From Acholeplasmataceae bacterium (GTDB lineage Bacteria; Bacillota_I; Bacilli_A; Acholeplasmatales; Acholeplasmataceae), in NCBI GenBank assembly GCA_007692425.1, contig RECG01000013.1:36913-100912 (forward strand): DNA of 64,000 nucleotides. Direction: 5' to 3'. Numbering within the stretch: the first letter of the stretch is position 1; each line of letters begins with the position of its first letter. The position numbers and the translations under genes are program-made. Shown here piece by piece: positions 9,029-18,117 of the stretch. A model generated the notes under the pieces. It was not told the origin of the DNA, searched no databases, and saw only the letters and a program-made list of their open reading frames with translations.

Positions 9029-11896
9029 ATGAAAAAACTAATCGTTGCATGTTTAATGCTGTTTTCCATGATTGGATTCGGCATGACCGTGCAGGCTCAG
9101 ACCCTGCCGGATACATTGATTGTGCATTATTATCGGTATGATGGAAACTACACGGGTTTCAATATGTGGATTTGGGAACATGAACCGACCGCCAGGGGTG
9201 GCATCCAGCATAATTTTGATGTCGCCAATGTCGGTGATCAAGGCGTATTTTATGCAGTCGACCTATCGACAGACTATCCGACAGCCACGAAGGTTGGCAT
9301 CATCATCAAGCAAGGTGGATGGGATGGTTATCGTGAAATCGGTGGCGACCGTTTCATCGACTTGAATGAAATCGAAGTCATCGGTGGTGTCGCGAACGCC
9401 TATTTTGTCGAGCAGGACATCCGGATCGGCTTGTCGCAAGCTGATTTGGACAATGGCATCCCGGATTATAGCAACCGAATCCTGACCGTTTTCTTCGATA
9501 CGCAGAAGCGAATTCGTCCCAATTTGACGGCCATGCCTGTCGATGAGGATGTAAACTACTGGGTTTATGAGAACGGTATCGAGATCCAGTCCGGCCAAGT
9601 CACCGGTCTGACACCGGCCATCACCGTGACCGATGGTGTCGACATCAGCAAGACCTATGAACTGGAAATTGAATTTGAAGACGGTCTTGACCGCAAGACA
9701 GTCTCCATGCAAAACTTGTATGACACGGCCGAATTTGAAGCGCTCTATACCTATACAGGCACGCTTGGTGTCAGTTTCGAAGAGGATGAGACTGTGTTCC
9801 GTTTGTGGGCGCCTTTGAGCGAAAAGGTTGAACTCAACCTTTACCATCAAGGCCATCCCACATATGATGAGAACGGTGTGGCAAGCGCTGATCATTCGCC
9901 CTATTTGATCGAGGATATGTACCGGATTGAAAACGGCGCTTGGGAAGCCAGGTTGACCGGTGATCACACCTTCAAGTACTACACATTCTCCGTCACCAAC
10001 AACAGCATCACCTACGAGGTCACCGATCCTTATGCCTATTCGACCGGCGCCAATGGTCTGCGTGCCATGATTGTTGATTTCAGCACGCTCAATCCTGATG
10101 GTTGGACCTACGGGACACGGCCGGACACGATTGAACGGCTGACGGATTATATCGTCTATGAATTGCATGTGCGCGACCTGACGTCCCACAGTTCATGGAA
10201 CGGCACCGAAAGTTATCGTGGCAAGTTCCTCGGTCTGACCGAACGGGGCACGACCTTTACCGGATCCAACGGTGTCACGGTGACCACCGGTCTTGATCAT
10301 TTGATCGAACTCGGTGTCAATGCCGTCCAGTTGTTGCCTATCTTCGATTTCGGCTTTGTCGATGAGGTCGAAGTGGCCTTGAATCCGAGTTACCTGAACG
10401 TTTTCAACTGGGGCTACATGCCTTACCATTTCAACACGCTTGAAGGCTCTTATGCGACCAATCCTTTTGACGGACGGGTGCGCATCGAGGAGTTTAAAGA
10501 GGTGGTCATGGCCTTCCATGAAAACGACATCCGCATCATCATGGACGTCGTCTATAACCATACTGGTCCCTCGGCAGATTCCAACTTCCACCGGATCGTC
10601 CCCGGCTATTATCACCGCATGACAGCGACCGGTGGCTTCTCCAATGGTTCAGGTACCGGCAATGAAACCGCATCGGAACGTTCGATGATGCGCAAGTTCA
10701 TGCTTGATTCGATCGAGTTTTGGGCGACCGAATACAATTTATCCGGTTTCCGCTTCGACCTGATGGAACTTCATGATGTCGACACCATGAACCAGATTCA
10801 AGCCTTGTTGGAAGACATCGATCCCACCATCATCGTCTATGGCGAACCGTGGATGGGTGGGACGAGTCCGTTGGCGATGGACATCCGGGCCGGCAAGGAC
10901 AATCTTTACAAGATGAACAATGTCGGTGCCTTCAACGACGTCACCCGCGATGCCGTCAAAGGTTCGGTCTTCACAGCCAGCGAACGTGGCTGGGTCCAAG
11001 GCATCACGAATGACCCCGGACGTCTCAGCCATACATATCAAGGGATTCGTTACGGTGTCGTCGGCGGCATCAACTATCCTGGCAACACGACGAATGCCTG
11101 GCATCTCAATCCGAACCAGACCATCAACTACGTGACCGCGCATGACAACCACACCTTGAATGACAAATTGCGCATCACGGGTATCACCAATGTCAACACC
11201 CGCAAGGCGATGCAGATTCAATCGAACGCCATTGTCCTGACCTCGCAGGGCATTCCTTTCCTGCATGCCGGTGTCGACTTCATGCGTTCGAAACCCAATC
11301 CGGTCGGACGGACAGTGAAACCAGACGAGCATCTTGTCCAAGGTTTCATCGGCAACTCGTATGAATCGCCTGATGCCGTCAACCAACTCCGTTGGGACCA
11401 AAAAGCCTTGCATCATGATGTCTTTGAATATTACAAAGCCTTGATTGCCATCAGAAAGGCTTACACCCATTTCCGGATGGATTCGGCTGATGATATTTTG
11501 GCAAGACTGACCTTCCTTGACACGGATGCCGGACATCAAGCGGTTGCTTACCGGATTACTGGTCTTGAAGGTGAACCCGAAATCATCGTGGTCCATAGTG
11601 GTTCACCAAGCAGCGGTTTGACATTTGTCGCACTTGAGGCAGGCAAGGAATACATGGTCCTGACCAATTCCATTGAAGCCAACCCCGAGGGTATCGAAGT
11701 CATCAGTGACATGTTGTTCGTCCCTGCCAACACCACGATGATCCTGGTCGAGGTGGTTGAAGCACCGGTCATACCTGATGACCCGCAACCCACCTCAAAC
11801 ACCGGCTTGATCATCGCCATTGGTGCTTCTGTCCTGGTGGTCGGTGGGGGTGGCGTAGCCGCCTTCGTGTTGATTCGAAGAAGAAAACTGGTTTAA
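9029..11896 (+). CDS. Membrane-anchored extracellular type I pullulanase (GH13)
   Basis: 955 residues. A signal peptide (1-24) is followed by a CBM41 module (about 26-130, LIVHYYRYDGNYTGFNMWIW), a pullulanase N-terminal region, a CBM48-like domain (about 245-350, ETVFRLWAPLSEKVEL), and the GH13_14 barrel. The barrel carries the pullulanase signature FNWGYMPYHF. The catalytic residues are visible: nucleophile Asp577 in GFRFDLMELHD, acid/base Glu606 in VYGEPWMGG and Asp706 in TAHDNHTL. A helix at about 921-948 followed by RRRKLV anchors the C terminus in the membrane. It hydrolyses alpha-1,6 branches of starch or glycogen outside the cell. AGGAGGT precedes the ATG. It is transcribed divergently from the malEFG arm and ends at a strong terminator. 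Confidence 0.95.
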   Translation: MKKLIVACLMLFSMIGFGMTVQAQTLPDTLIVHYYRYDGNYTGFNMWIWEHEPTARGGIQHNFDVANVGDQGVFYAVDLSTDYPTATKVGIIIKQGGWDGYREIGGDRFIDLNEIEVIGGVANAYFVEQDIRIGLSQADLDNGIPDYSNRILTVFFDTQKRIRPNLTAMPVDEDVNYWVYENGIEIQSGQVTGLTPAITVTDGVDISKTYELEIEFEDGLDRKTVSMQNLYDTAEFEALYTYTGTLGVSFEEDETVFRLWAPLSEKVELNLYHQGHPTYDENGVASADHSPYLIEDMYRIENGAWEARLTGDHTFKYYTFSVTNNSITYEVTDPYAYSTGANGLRAMIVDFSTLNPDGWTYGTRPDTIERLTDYIVYELHVRDLTSHSSWNGTESYRGKFLGLTERGTTFTGSNGVTVTTGLDHLIELGVNAVQLLPIFDFGFVDEVEVALNPSYLNVFNWGYMPYHFNTLEGSYATNPFDGRVRIEEFKEVVMAFHENDIRIIMDVVYNHTGPSADSNFHRIVPGYYHRMTATGGFSNGSGTGNETASERSMMRKFMLDSIEFWATEYNLSGFRFDLMELHDVDTMNQIQALLEDIDPTIIVYGEPWMGGTSPLAMDIRAGKDNLYKMNNVGAFNDVTRDAVKGSVFTASERGWVQGITNDPGRLSHTYQGIRYGVVGGINYPGNTTNAWHLNPNQTINYVTAHDNHTLNDKLRITGITNVNTRKAMQIQSNAIVLTSQGIPFLHAGVDFMRSKPNPVGRTVKPDEHLVQGFIGNSYESPDAVNQLRWDQKALHHDVFEYYKALIAIRKAYTHFRMDSADDILARLTFLDTDAGHQAVAYRITGLEGEPEIIVVHSGSPSSGLTFVALEAGKEYMVLTNSIEANPEGIEVISDMLFVPANTTMILVEVVEAPVIPDDPQPTSNTGLIIAIGASVLVVGGGGVAAFVLIRRRKLV

Positions 11897-11910
11897 TTGA
11901 TTCAATCAAG

Positions 11911-11944
11911 CAAAAGGGACGCCAATTGGCATCCCTTTTTTTCA
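11911..11944 (+). terminator. Terminator between pullulanase and DUF1189 gene
   Basis: Stem AAGGGACGCC / GGCATCCCTT with an AATT loop, followed by seven T on the plus strand. A-rich flanks make it usable from both directions. Confidence 0.85.
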
Positions 11945-12751
11945 TGCGTATGTTTTTCTGCCGTAGATCAACATCACCAACATCGTGATGAGGCCCATGC
12001 CAAGCTGGAAGATGACTGGTGCGAAGGCAGGGCTGAAGAAACCGATGAAGAAACTGGCGACAGCCGGCAAGGTCATGATGAAGATCACAAGCTTGATTGA
12101 CTGGGTGAAGGTCATGAACGTGGAATAACCGAACCTGAACAGTTGCATCACAATCGCCAGCAACAAGACAAACAAGGTATTGGTCAGCAGACTGACAATC
12201 GTGTTGACCAGGACGGTATAAATGACGATATAGGGGCCGAAGGTGGCTTCGATGCCCTCCCCCAAGGCGATAAAGGCATCAGCCCTGTCCTGCCCTGTCA
12301 TGAAGTTGATCGAGGTGAAATCGACCACGTCATCAAAACCGGTATAGCCGACGCCGAACATCGTCGCGTCATGGCCATTGGTGTAGATGATGATGTCTTC
12401 TTTCAACAAGACCTGGTGTTGGCTGGCATCGACGTCATCTTCCTGGTAATTGAAGATATAGGTCAAGCCACGATGGGTATAGACAAATGCCTCATCGGTG
12501 TCACACACCAGTTTGGAAGCCCTGATCTGGCAACTGTCGGGCAAGACCCAGTCAGGCGTCTCCACCCTGAAACTTTCCGTGATGAAATCAAGCCGCCAGC
12601 CTTGTTCGCGTACGATCAGGTAATTCAACGGAAAAGCGCTGATCATCACCAGGATGAAGAAGTAAATCAACACCTTGCCGAAAGCTTCGTCAAGCCGTGT
12701 GAAGAGCTTGGCATATTCGAATGAATAGCGGAAATACCGGACCAGAAACAT
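11942..12751 (-). CDS. DUF1189 membrane protein of the maltodextrin locus (YvdJ/MalA-like)
   Basis: 269 residues with an N-terminal helix (about 27-50), a hydrophilic loop of about 110 residues, and four C-terminal helices. This is the DUF1189 layout. Family members sit in maltose/maltodextrin loci of Firmicutes (B. subtilis yvdJ, streptococcal malA), but their molecular role is unknown. Here the gene is translationally coupled to the amylase: the amylase TGA and this ATG overlap by one base (TGATG). That the family turns up again in a starch locus supports a role in dextrin uptake or in handling a surface enzyme; this is inference. Confidence 0.8.
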   Translation of the reverse strand: MFLVRYFRYSFEYAKLFTRLDEAFGKVLIYFFILVMISAFPLNYLIVREQGWRLDFITESFRVETPDWVLPDSCQIRASKLVCDTDEAFVYTHRGLTYIFNYQEDDVDASQHQVLLKEDIIIYTNGHDATMFGVGYTGFDDVVDFTSINFMTGQDRADAFIALGEGIEATFGPYIVIYTVLVNTIVSLLTNTLFVLLLAIVMQLFRFGYSTFMTFTQSIKLVIFIMTLPAVASFFIGFFSPAFAPVIFQLGMGLITMLVMLIYGRKTYA

Positions 12752-14292
12752 CAGGTGTAATCTCCGATCAAATCAGGATCGATCTCAAGGATGACGCTTG
12801 CGTATGGGGCAAGGCTCAAACTGCCATACAGGATGGACAGGTATGGCAGGTCGATGACCTGGTTGAGGGGTGAGATGTTATGGATGACCAGGACGGCCTG
12901 GTTGATGTGTTCATGTTGGAAATGACGGATGAAACCTTGGATGTTCGAGGTGTTGCCGTTAAACGGTTCGAAACTGTTGCCATACATGAGGGCGGGATGT
13001 GCCCTGCGCAACGCGATGAAGGTCTTGTAGACATGAATCATTGATTCCGGATCATCGAGCTGTTGGATGAGATTGGGTGTCTCCAGGTTCTGGGTGTCAG
13101 GAAACCACCAGGTTTCTTTAGTGGGGTCACCCCATAGGAACGGGGTTCTTCTGAATTCGTCATAAGCCTTGCCATAACCGGGGACCTGCACACCATCTTG
13201 GCTGTAATCACGGTAACCTTTCATGGCCAGTTCCTCACCGTAGTAGATGAATGGCGAACCCGGCAAGGTCAACAGGAAACGGGTGGCCAGCTTCATCTTG
13301 TCGAAACCCTCATGATCCAAGAAGCCGCCGGTCGACGCCAACCGGTCGAGATCGTGATTCACCAGGAAGGGCGAATCCACGAAATCGGGATTGATGTCAC
13401 GGATTTCCTCATAAAGCCGGCGCAGGTTGCTGACCAGCAAAAAGCGGCTGTTGCCTCTGCCGATCTTGTCCCAGATGTTGGAAGCGGCGACAAAATTGAA
13501 CAATGAGTCCGACCCGATGTAATAGTCGGCATAGGTGACATAACTGTAATCAAACACTTCTGACACGATGAAACTGTCGGGATGGTTGGCCTTGATATGA
13601 TGATTGAGTTCAAAGATGAACAAGGCGTTTTTCAAGATCACACCCGTCGTGCCGGGCTTGTCAAAGAAATGCTTGGCGGCATCCAGCCTGAAACCATGGA
13701 CACCCATGTCGAGATAAAAATCCATGATGTCCTTGATTTCCTGGACGACCACGGGGTTGGCGAGGTTGAGGTCTTTCATGCCCCCGACAAAACTTTCATA
13801 GGCACTGGTCGGCGATGTCCAGACATAATAATCACGGTAGGGACTGCTGGTGCCGCTCCGGGCGGAGACATACCAGGGATGCTGGTCGGAGGTATGATTG
13901 ATGACCAGGTCGATGACGATCTTGATGCCGCGGTCGGCCGCCTCATCGATCAACCGTTGGAAATCAACCATGGTGCCGTAATCAGGATTGATGCCATAGT
14001 AATCGGTGACATCATAACCGTGATAGGACGGCGAAGGATTGACGGGCAACAGCCATAAGGCCGTGACACCAAGATCCACGAGATAATCGAGATTCTCGGT
14101 GATGCCGTTCAAGTCACCGATGCCGTTACCGGTCGTATCGGCAAAGGATCTGACAAAAATCTGGTAATAAATATCGTTTTGAGGATAAATCGCCCGCAGA
14201 TCAATGACGGGATCCTGGTCATCGGTCGGGCGGCAGGCCGCCAGCATGATGACCAATGACAAGATGAGGATGATCAGTTTGGTTTTTTTCAT
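12751..14292 (-). CDS. Alpha-amylase family lipoprotein (GH13)
   Basis: 513 residues. The lipobox LAAC puts Cys20 as the lipid anchor on the outer membrane face. The GH13 regions are intact: YGTMVDFQRLIDEA, DLVINHTSDQHPW, nucleophile Asp204 (GFRLDAAKHF), acid/base Glu245 (FIVSEVFD) and Asp314 (LVNHDLDR). It resembles maltodextrin-acting neopullulanase/oligo-glucosidase-type amylases, and should cut alpha-1,4 links in starch or pullulanase products. The start overlaps the RDD stop by 4 bp (ATGA). The three-gene operon RDD-amylase-DUF1189 converges on the pullulanase gene. Confidence 0.93.
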   Translation of the reverse strand: MKKTKLIILILSLVIMLAACRPTDDQDPVIDLRAIYPQNDIYYQIFVRSFADTTGNGIGDLNGITENLDYLVDLGVTALWLLPVNPSPSYHGYDVTDYYGINPDYGTMVDFQRLIDEAADRGIKIVIDLVINHTSDQHPWYVSARSGTSSPYRDYYVWTSPTSAYESFVGGMKDLNLANPVVVQEIKDIMDFYLDMGVHGFRLDAAKHFFDKPGTTGVILKNALFIFELNHHIKANHPDSFIVSEVFDYSYVTYADYYIGSDSLFNFVAASNIWDKIGRGNSRFLLVSNLRRLYEEIRDINPDFVDSPFLVNHDLDRLASTGGFLDHEGFDKMKLATRFLLTLPGSPFIYYGEELAMKGYRDYSQDGVQVPGYGKAYDEFRRTPFLWGDPTKETWWFPDTQNLETPNLIQQLDDPESMIHVYKTFIALRRAHPALMYGNSFEPFNGNTSNIQGFIRHFQHEHINQAVLVIHNISPLNQVIDLPYLSILYGSLSLAPYASVILEIDPDLIGDYT

Positions 14293-14735
14293 TCGAAGCC
14301 CCGCTTTCTCATCGATTCACCTCTGCCGAGGAAGTTGTCTTTGCCTTGCGGACCTTCCAAATCGATGACTTTGGTTTTGAATAGATAATCATGAATGGTC
14401 TGGCTCGACTTGTCCGAGAGGACAAAGAAGGCGATGACCAGATACAAACCGAAGGTGCCGATGCTGGCTCCGAGCTTGAAGATGTCACGCAAGAGGATGC
14501 GGATCAAACCGGCCGGACTGCCATCAGCATTGACGATTTTGATTTTTTGGATGCGTTTGCCGAAGGTCTGTCCGTTGGCGATGAAGTAAGGCAGGATGTA
14601 TAGACCGAAAAAAGCGACGCCAAACACGATATAAGACCAAATTTGGCCCAATGGCAGCGTCAACAACGTGAATAGTGCGACACCCGAGGTGTCGATGGCA
14701 AAGGCCCTGACACGTTTTTCAAAAGATGGAACCAT
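14289..14735 (-). CDS. RDD family membrane protein
   Basis: 148 residues with RDD family features: FEKRVRAFAIDTSG at the N terminus (Arg and Asp), FGKRIQKIKIV in the middle and SDKSSQTIHDYL at the end, with three hydrophobic segments. RDD proteins are small membrane proteins, some shown to act in ion exchange; no function can be set here. It is the first gene of the amylase operon, coupled by a 4-bp overlap to the amylase gene, so it may be a membrane accessory of that lipoprotein. Confidence 0.85.
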   Translation of the reverse strand: MVPSFEKRVRAFAIDTSGVALFTLLTLPLGQIWSYIVFGVAFFGLYILPYFIANGQTFGKRIQKIKIVNADGSPAGLIRILLRDIFKLGASIGTFGLYLVIAFFVLSDKSSQTIHDYLFKTKVIDLEGPQGKDNFLGRGESMRKRGFE

Positions 14736-14768
14736 ACGCTGACAACCCTCATTTCATGAATCAACATC

Positions 14769-14774
14769 ATTATA
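14769..14774 (-). promoter_or_regulatory. -10 box of the RDD-amylase-DUF1189 operon
   Basis: TATAAT on the minus strand, 34 bases upstream of the RDD start. The hexamer at the -35 spacing (CCGGTT) is poor and lies within the palindrome at 14787-14802. Confidence 0.55.
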
Positions 14775-14786
14775 TCATAGTGAAAT

Positions 14787-14802
14787 TGCGAAACCGGTCG
14801 CA
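14787..14802. promoter_or_regulatory. Palindromic operator-like site upstream of the amylase operon
   Basis: TGCGAAACCGGTCGCA has 5-bp inverted arms (TGCGA/TCGCA) around a central CCGG-containing core, typical of LacI-family operators. It covers the -35 position of the amylase operon promoter. Confidence 0.5.
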
Positions 14803-14815
14803 TTCACTTTCAGTG

Positions 14816-14839
14816 ATGAAAAAAGGGCTTGGCCCTTGT
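14816..14839 (-). terminator. Terminator after 5'-nucleotidase-like gene
   Basis: Stem AAGGGC / GCCCTT with a 3-base loop, followed by six U on the minus strand directly after the stop codon. Confidence 0.8.
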
Positions 14840-14840
14840 T

Positions 14841-16868
14841 TCATGTTTCATAGCGATAGGCTTTTTCATCTTTGATCAAGAACCGGTCGATCCAGATGGG
14901 CACATGAAGCACAATCGGTGTCGACAAATAGAAATGGGTGTATCCGGCATCACGTTGATTTTCAAGGGCAGCGATGAACAAGTCACGCATGAAGATGCCG
15001 GTATCTTCACTATCGATACCATGGATGAAGACACCCGCGGGATAATCAAAGACAAAATCATTGGTGGCGACTTTGTAATAAGTGTCATCTTCGAAGATGA
15101 CGCCAGGGCGGATGTCATGATTCTGATAAAAGTTCTGAGTCAGCAGGTCTTTGATGGTCGCGCCGCTCAGATAGGTCGTTTTGATGCGATTGTCAAAAGG
15201 AAAGACCTGGTGAACCGTGTTCAGTGAGATGCCTGCGCCGTTGCTGATGCTGATACGGGTGCCACCGTAATTATGAAAGGCGATGTCACTGTCTGAACTC
15301 AGACGGATCAACTTGGCCATATACACGGTCAGATCCCCTCTTGACAGCGATTGACCGGCGATTAGAATGGGTTCGAAAATCGGTTTGCCTAAAGAGGCTT
15401 CGACTGCTTCAATGATGTCGTCAAGCCGTGTTTCAATGACGGGGTGGGCGATATTGAGGCGTGCTTCATTGCCGCCATTCAGGTTTTGGGCCAAATAGCC
15501 TGTCACCATGCCATCCAGGTTCAAGTCAAGTCTGAGATGGCCGACAGCGGATCCGTATCCGCCTGATTGCATGATCGGCATGTTGACGCCGCTGCGACTA
15601 TGAAACTGTACATAGGTCTGATGGCTGTGGCCGTTGAAGACGGCATCGACACGCTGGTTGCCGGTCAGATTGCCGACCGCCTGGTTGAAACTGCCATCCG
15701 CGCCATGGATGGCCACTAAGACGACCTGAACATCTTCTGTCATGCGCAGATGTTCGGCATAATGCTCGACGACCGGAACAGGATTGCCGAATTCGTAATC
15801 CCTGACCATCGCGTCAGCGATGCTTGATTCCAATCCGTAACCCATCAGGCCGATGATACCGATGCGGACACCGGCTCTTTCAATGACGGTGTACGGTTCA
15901 ATGAAATCAGGGATGGTGGTCGTACCTTTGAAATAAACATTGGCACCTAGAAGGGGGAATTGTGCCTGCGTCCCTTCATAAGCAGGATTGAAATAACGCG
16001 TCACCTGTTCAAGGCCCCAGTCAAACTCATGGTTGCCGATGACGAACGCATCATGATGCATCATATTCAACAGGTCGATGACGGATTCGCCATGAAAATG
16101 GTTGGAGAGCAAGGTGCCTTGCAACATGTCACCACCCGAGATGAACAAGGTGTTGTCTGGTTTCTGGTCAAAGGCATCGAGGATCAGATTGCCGATTCTG
16201 GCTACGCCCATGCGATTGCCTTCTTCCATGATGAAACCGTGAAGGTCGTTGAGATAATAAATGTCGAGATGATCAATGCCCACCAAGGGCTCGATGACGG
16301 TCACCGAGATGGTGACGACGGCTTGGCCGCCGGTGGTGTTGCTGACGGTCATGGTGACCGGATAGGTTCCAGGAGTCTCATAATCCACCGCGCTGTCATC
16401 AAGGATGATCAGGTCGGTCAAATAGCCTTCGTTGGCATCAAAGGCGACAACGCCGGCAAGGTAATCAGGTGGCGCCTGACCAATGACATGTGTATGATTG
16501 GTCGCACCGAGAATGACAGGCGGGGACGTGGTCCCGCCACTACTTTCAATGACGATGACGTTGACGGTCTTGGTGACCGTATTGCCGTCACTGTCAGTGA
16601 CACGATATACCAACGGATAAACACCGGCTGTCTCATAATCGACATCTGAGTCGTCGATGATGATCGCATCGGTCAAATCACCATCTGTCAGGTCATAAGC
16701 GCTGACGCCTTCGCGGTAATCCGGTAAAGGATCACCGATAAAATAGGTGATATCCCCGGTCCCGCTGATGTTTGGTGGCACGTGCTTGCGCGGGTCATCT
16801 CGATCCTGGCAAGCCGCCAAGACAAGGATGAAGGTGATCAATAAGATAATGGATGTCAATTTCTTCAT
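14841..16868 (-). CDS. Surface 5'-nucleotidase/metallophosphoesterase lipoprotein with two Ig-like domains
   Basis: 675 residues from the ATG at 16868 (AGGAA upstream); the longer open frame lacks a ribosome site. The lipobox LAAC gives Cys20. Two tandem Ig-like repeats of about 80 residues follow (each with YETAGVYPLVYRV-type strands). The calcineurin-type metallophosphatase domain starts about residue 195 and carries IYYLNDLHG, GGDMLQGT, GNHEFDWG and GHSHQTY. The 5'-nucleotidase C-terminal domain ends the protein (YGGTRISI, VFPFDNRI). It probably dephosphorylates extracellular nucleotides for salvage. The Ig-like repeats match the type in the subtilase and the lipoprotein at 43201-43728. 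Confidence 0.92.
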   Translation of the reverse strand: MKKLTSIILLITFILVLAACQDRDDPRKHVPPNISGTGDITYFIGDPLPDYREGVSAYDLTDGDLTDAIIIDDSDVDYETAGVYPLVYRVTDSDGNTVTKTVNVIVIESSGGTTSPPVILGATNHTHVIGQAPPDYLAGVVAFDANEGYLTDLIILDDSAVDYETPGTYPVTMTVSNTTGGQAVVTISVTVIEPLVGIDHLDIYYLNDLHGFIMEEGNRMGVARIGNLILDAFDQKPDNTLFISGGDMLQGTLLSNHFHGESVIDLLNMMHHDAFVIGNHEFDWGLEQVTRYFNPAYEGTQAQFPLLGANVYFKGTTTIPDFIEPYTVIERAGVRIGIIGLMGYGLESSIADAMVRDYEFGNPVPVVEHYAEHLRMTEDVQVVLVAIHGADGSFNQAVGNLTGNQRVDAVFNGHSHQTYVQFHSRSGVNMPIMQSGGYGSAVGHLRLDLNLDGMVTGYLAQNLNGGNEARLNIAHPVIETRLDDIIEAVEASLGKPIFEPILIAGQSLSRGDLTVYMAKLIRLSSDSDIAFHNYGGTRISISNGAGISLNTVHQVFPFDNRIKTTYLSGATIKDLLTQNFYQNHDIRPGVIFEDDTYYKVATNDFVFDYPAGVFIHGIDSEDTGIFMRDLFIAALENQRDAGYTHFYLSTPIVLHVPIWIDRFLIKDEKAYRYET

Positions 16869-16896
16869 GTTCAAACTTCCTTTCCATGCAAAAGCC

Positions 16897-16925
16897 ATTA
16901 TATCATACCGGTAGGAATGTTCCAA
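16897..16925 (-). promoter_or_regulatory. Promoter of the 5'-nucleotidase-like gene
   Basis: Minus-strand TTGGAA and TATAAT hexamers with a 17-bp spacer. A plus-strand TATAAT at 16938-16943 serves the divergent chromate transporter genes. Confidence 0.75.
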
Positions 16926-16960
16926 CACATATTGTGTTATAATGGTTTTTGAGGTATGGA

Positions 16961-17533
16961 ATGATGTCAAGCAAACACTCGCTTTCAGCCCTGTTCACGA
17001 CCTTTTTGAAAATCGGTGCCCTGACCTTTGGCGGTGGGTATGCGATGATGCCTGTCATGCGTCGTGAAGTGGTCGATAAAAAAGGTTGGGCCAATGATGA
17101 CGATATCTTGAAAATCCTGGTGATTTCGGAAACGACACCAGGTGTTTTGGCCGTCAATTCGGCGACGTTCATCGGCTACAAGATTGCCGGATTCAAAGGG
17201 AGTGTCGCCGCCACGCTCGGCGTGGTGCTGCCTTCGTTTGTCTTGATTGCCTTGATCTCCCTTTTCATCCTTCAGTTCAAGTCTTTGACATGGGTCAACT
17301 ATGCGTTCATGGGACTCAAGGGGGGCGTGGCGGTCCTGATTTTCAGAGCTGGTCTGCGGATTGCCAGGCGGATCAAGCGGACCTGGTTTGCATTGATCTT
17401 GTTCGGACTGGCGTTTTTGATCGCTCTTTTCACCTCGGTCAGCGTCATCTATATCCTGATTGCCGGTGGCCTGATCGGCCTGATTCGTGGTTATATCCTA
17501 TATATCAAGGAGGCGAAGCAACATGTGGCTTGA
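16961..17533 (+). CDS. Chromate transporter family protein, first half
   Basis: 190-residue CHR-domain membrane protein. The ATG at 16961 is chosen because GAGG lies 6 bases upstream; a TTG at 16949 is possible but would be very close to the transcription start. It shows the CHR signature (FLKIGALTFGGGYAMMPVM and SETTPGVLAVNSATFIGY). It pairs with the next gene, overlapping it by 11 bp. Short-chain CHR proteins work as heterodimers of two single-domain subunits. Chromate efflux is the name of the family; the natural substrate here is unknown. Confidence 0.88.
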   Translation: MMSSKHSLSALFTTFLKIGALTFGGGYAMMPVMRREVVDKKGWANDDDILKILVISETTPGVLAVNSATFIGYKIAGFKGSVAATLGVVLPSFVLIALISLFILQFKSLTWVNYAFMGLKGGVAVLIFRAGLRIARRIKRTWFALILFGLAFLIALFTSVSVIYILIAGGLIGLIRGYILYIKEAKQHVA

Positions 17534-18107
17534 ATTGCTGACCCTCTTTTGGATCTTTTTCAAGATTGGTCTGTTTACCTTTGGCGGCGGTTATGCGATG
17601 ATTCCGTTGATCAAGGACGAGGTCGTAGGCAGGGGTTATCTTGATTATGACCTGATGGTCGATTTCATCGCCATCAGCGAATCGACACCGGGCCCGATCG
17701 CAGTCAACATGGCGACGTTTGTCGGCATGAGCCAATACGGTCTGCTTGGTGCGGTTTTTACGACGTTTGGCGTCGTTCTCCCTTCCTTCATCATCATATC
17801 CTTGGTGGCCAGGTTTGGGACAAGGATGCTCGACTCAGAAGGGTTCAAGCATGCTTTCCTGGGACTTCGTCCGGTGGTCATCGCCTTGATTTTGAGTGTG
17901 TCTGTGACGCTGATGACGCGGACCTTTCTGCCCAACATCCGTTTTGCCGAAAGGCTGTTTGACACCAGTGTCTTTGACTGGCGCGGCGTGGCGGTCATTC
18001 TGCTGGTCGGTGGCACTGCCTTCTTTTATCGAAAACTCTCGCCCATCCAGCTGATTGTGCTATCAGCGTTGCTAGGCATCATCATCTACGGTCTCATCCC
18101 GTCTTAG
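17523..18107 (+). CDS. Chromate transporter family protein, second half
   Basis: 194 residues from the ATG at 17523, with AAGGAGG upstream inside the end of the first gene. It is a paralogue of the preceding protein: FFKIGLFTFGGGYAMIPLI and SESTPGPIAVNMATFVG line up with it. The two should form the split CHR pair. The TAG stop is immediately followed by GGAGG of the phosphodiesterase gene, so the three genes form one operon. Confidence 0.88.
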   Translation: MWLELLTLFWIFFKIGLFTFGGGYAMIPLIKDEVVGRGYLDYDLMVDFIAISESTPGPIAVNMATFVGMSQYGLLGAVFTTFGVVLPSFIIISLVARFGTRMLDSEGFKHAFLGLRPVVIALILSVSVTLMTRTFLPNIRFAERLFDTSVFDWRGVAVILLVGGTAFFYRKLSPIQLIVLSALLGIIIYGLIPS

Positions 18108-18117
18108 GAGGACATCC

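Noticed and set aside
9263..11596. Minus-strand open frames of 308 and 285 codons inside the pullulanase gene
   Set aside because: Shadow frames; the pullulanase frame carries all catalytic motifs and a ribosome site.
16949..16960. TTG start for the first chromate transporter gene
   Set aside because: It would sit at the predicted transcription start; the ATG at 16961 has GAGG at a normal distance.
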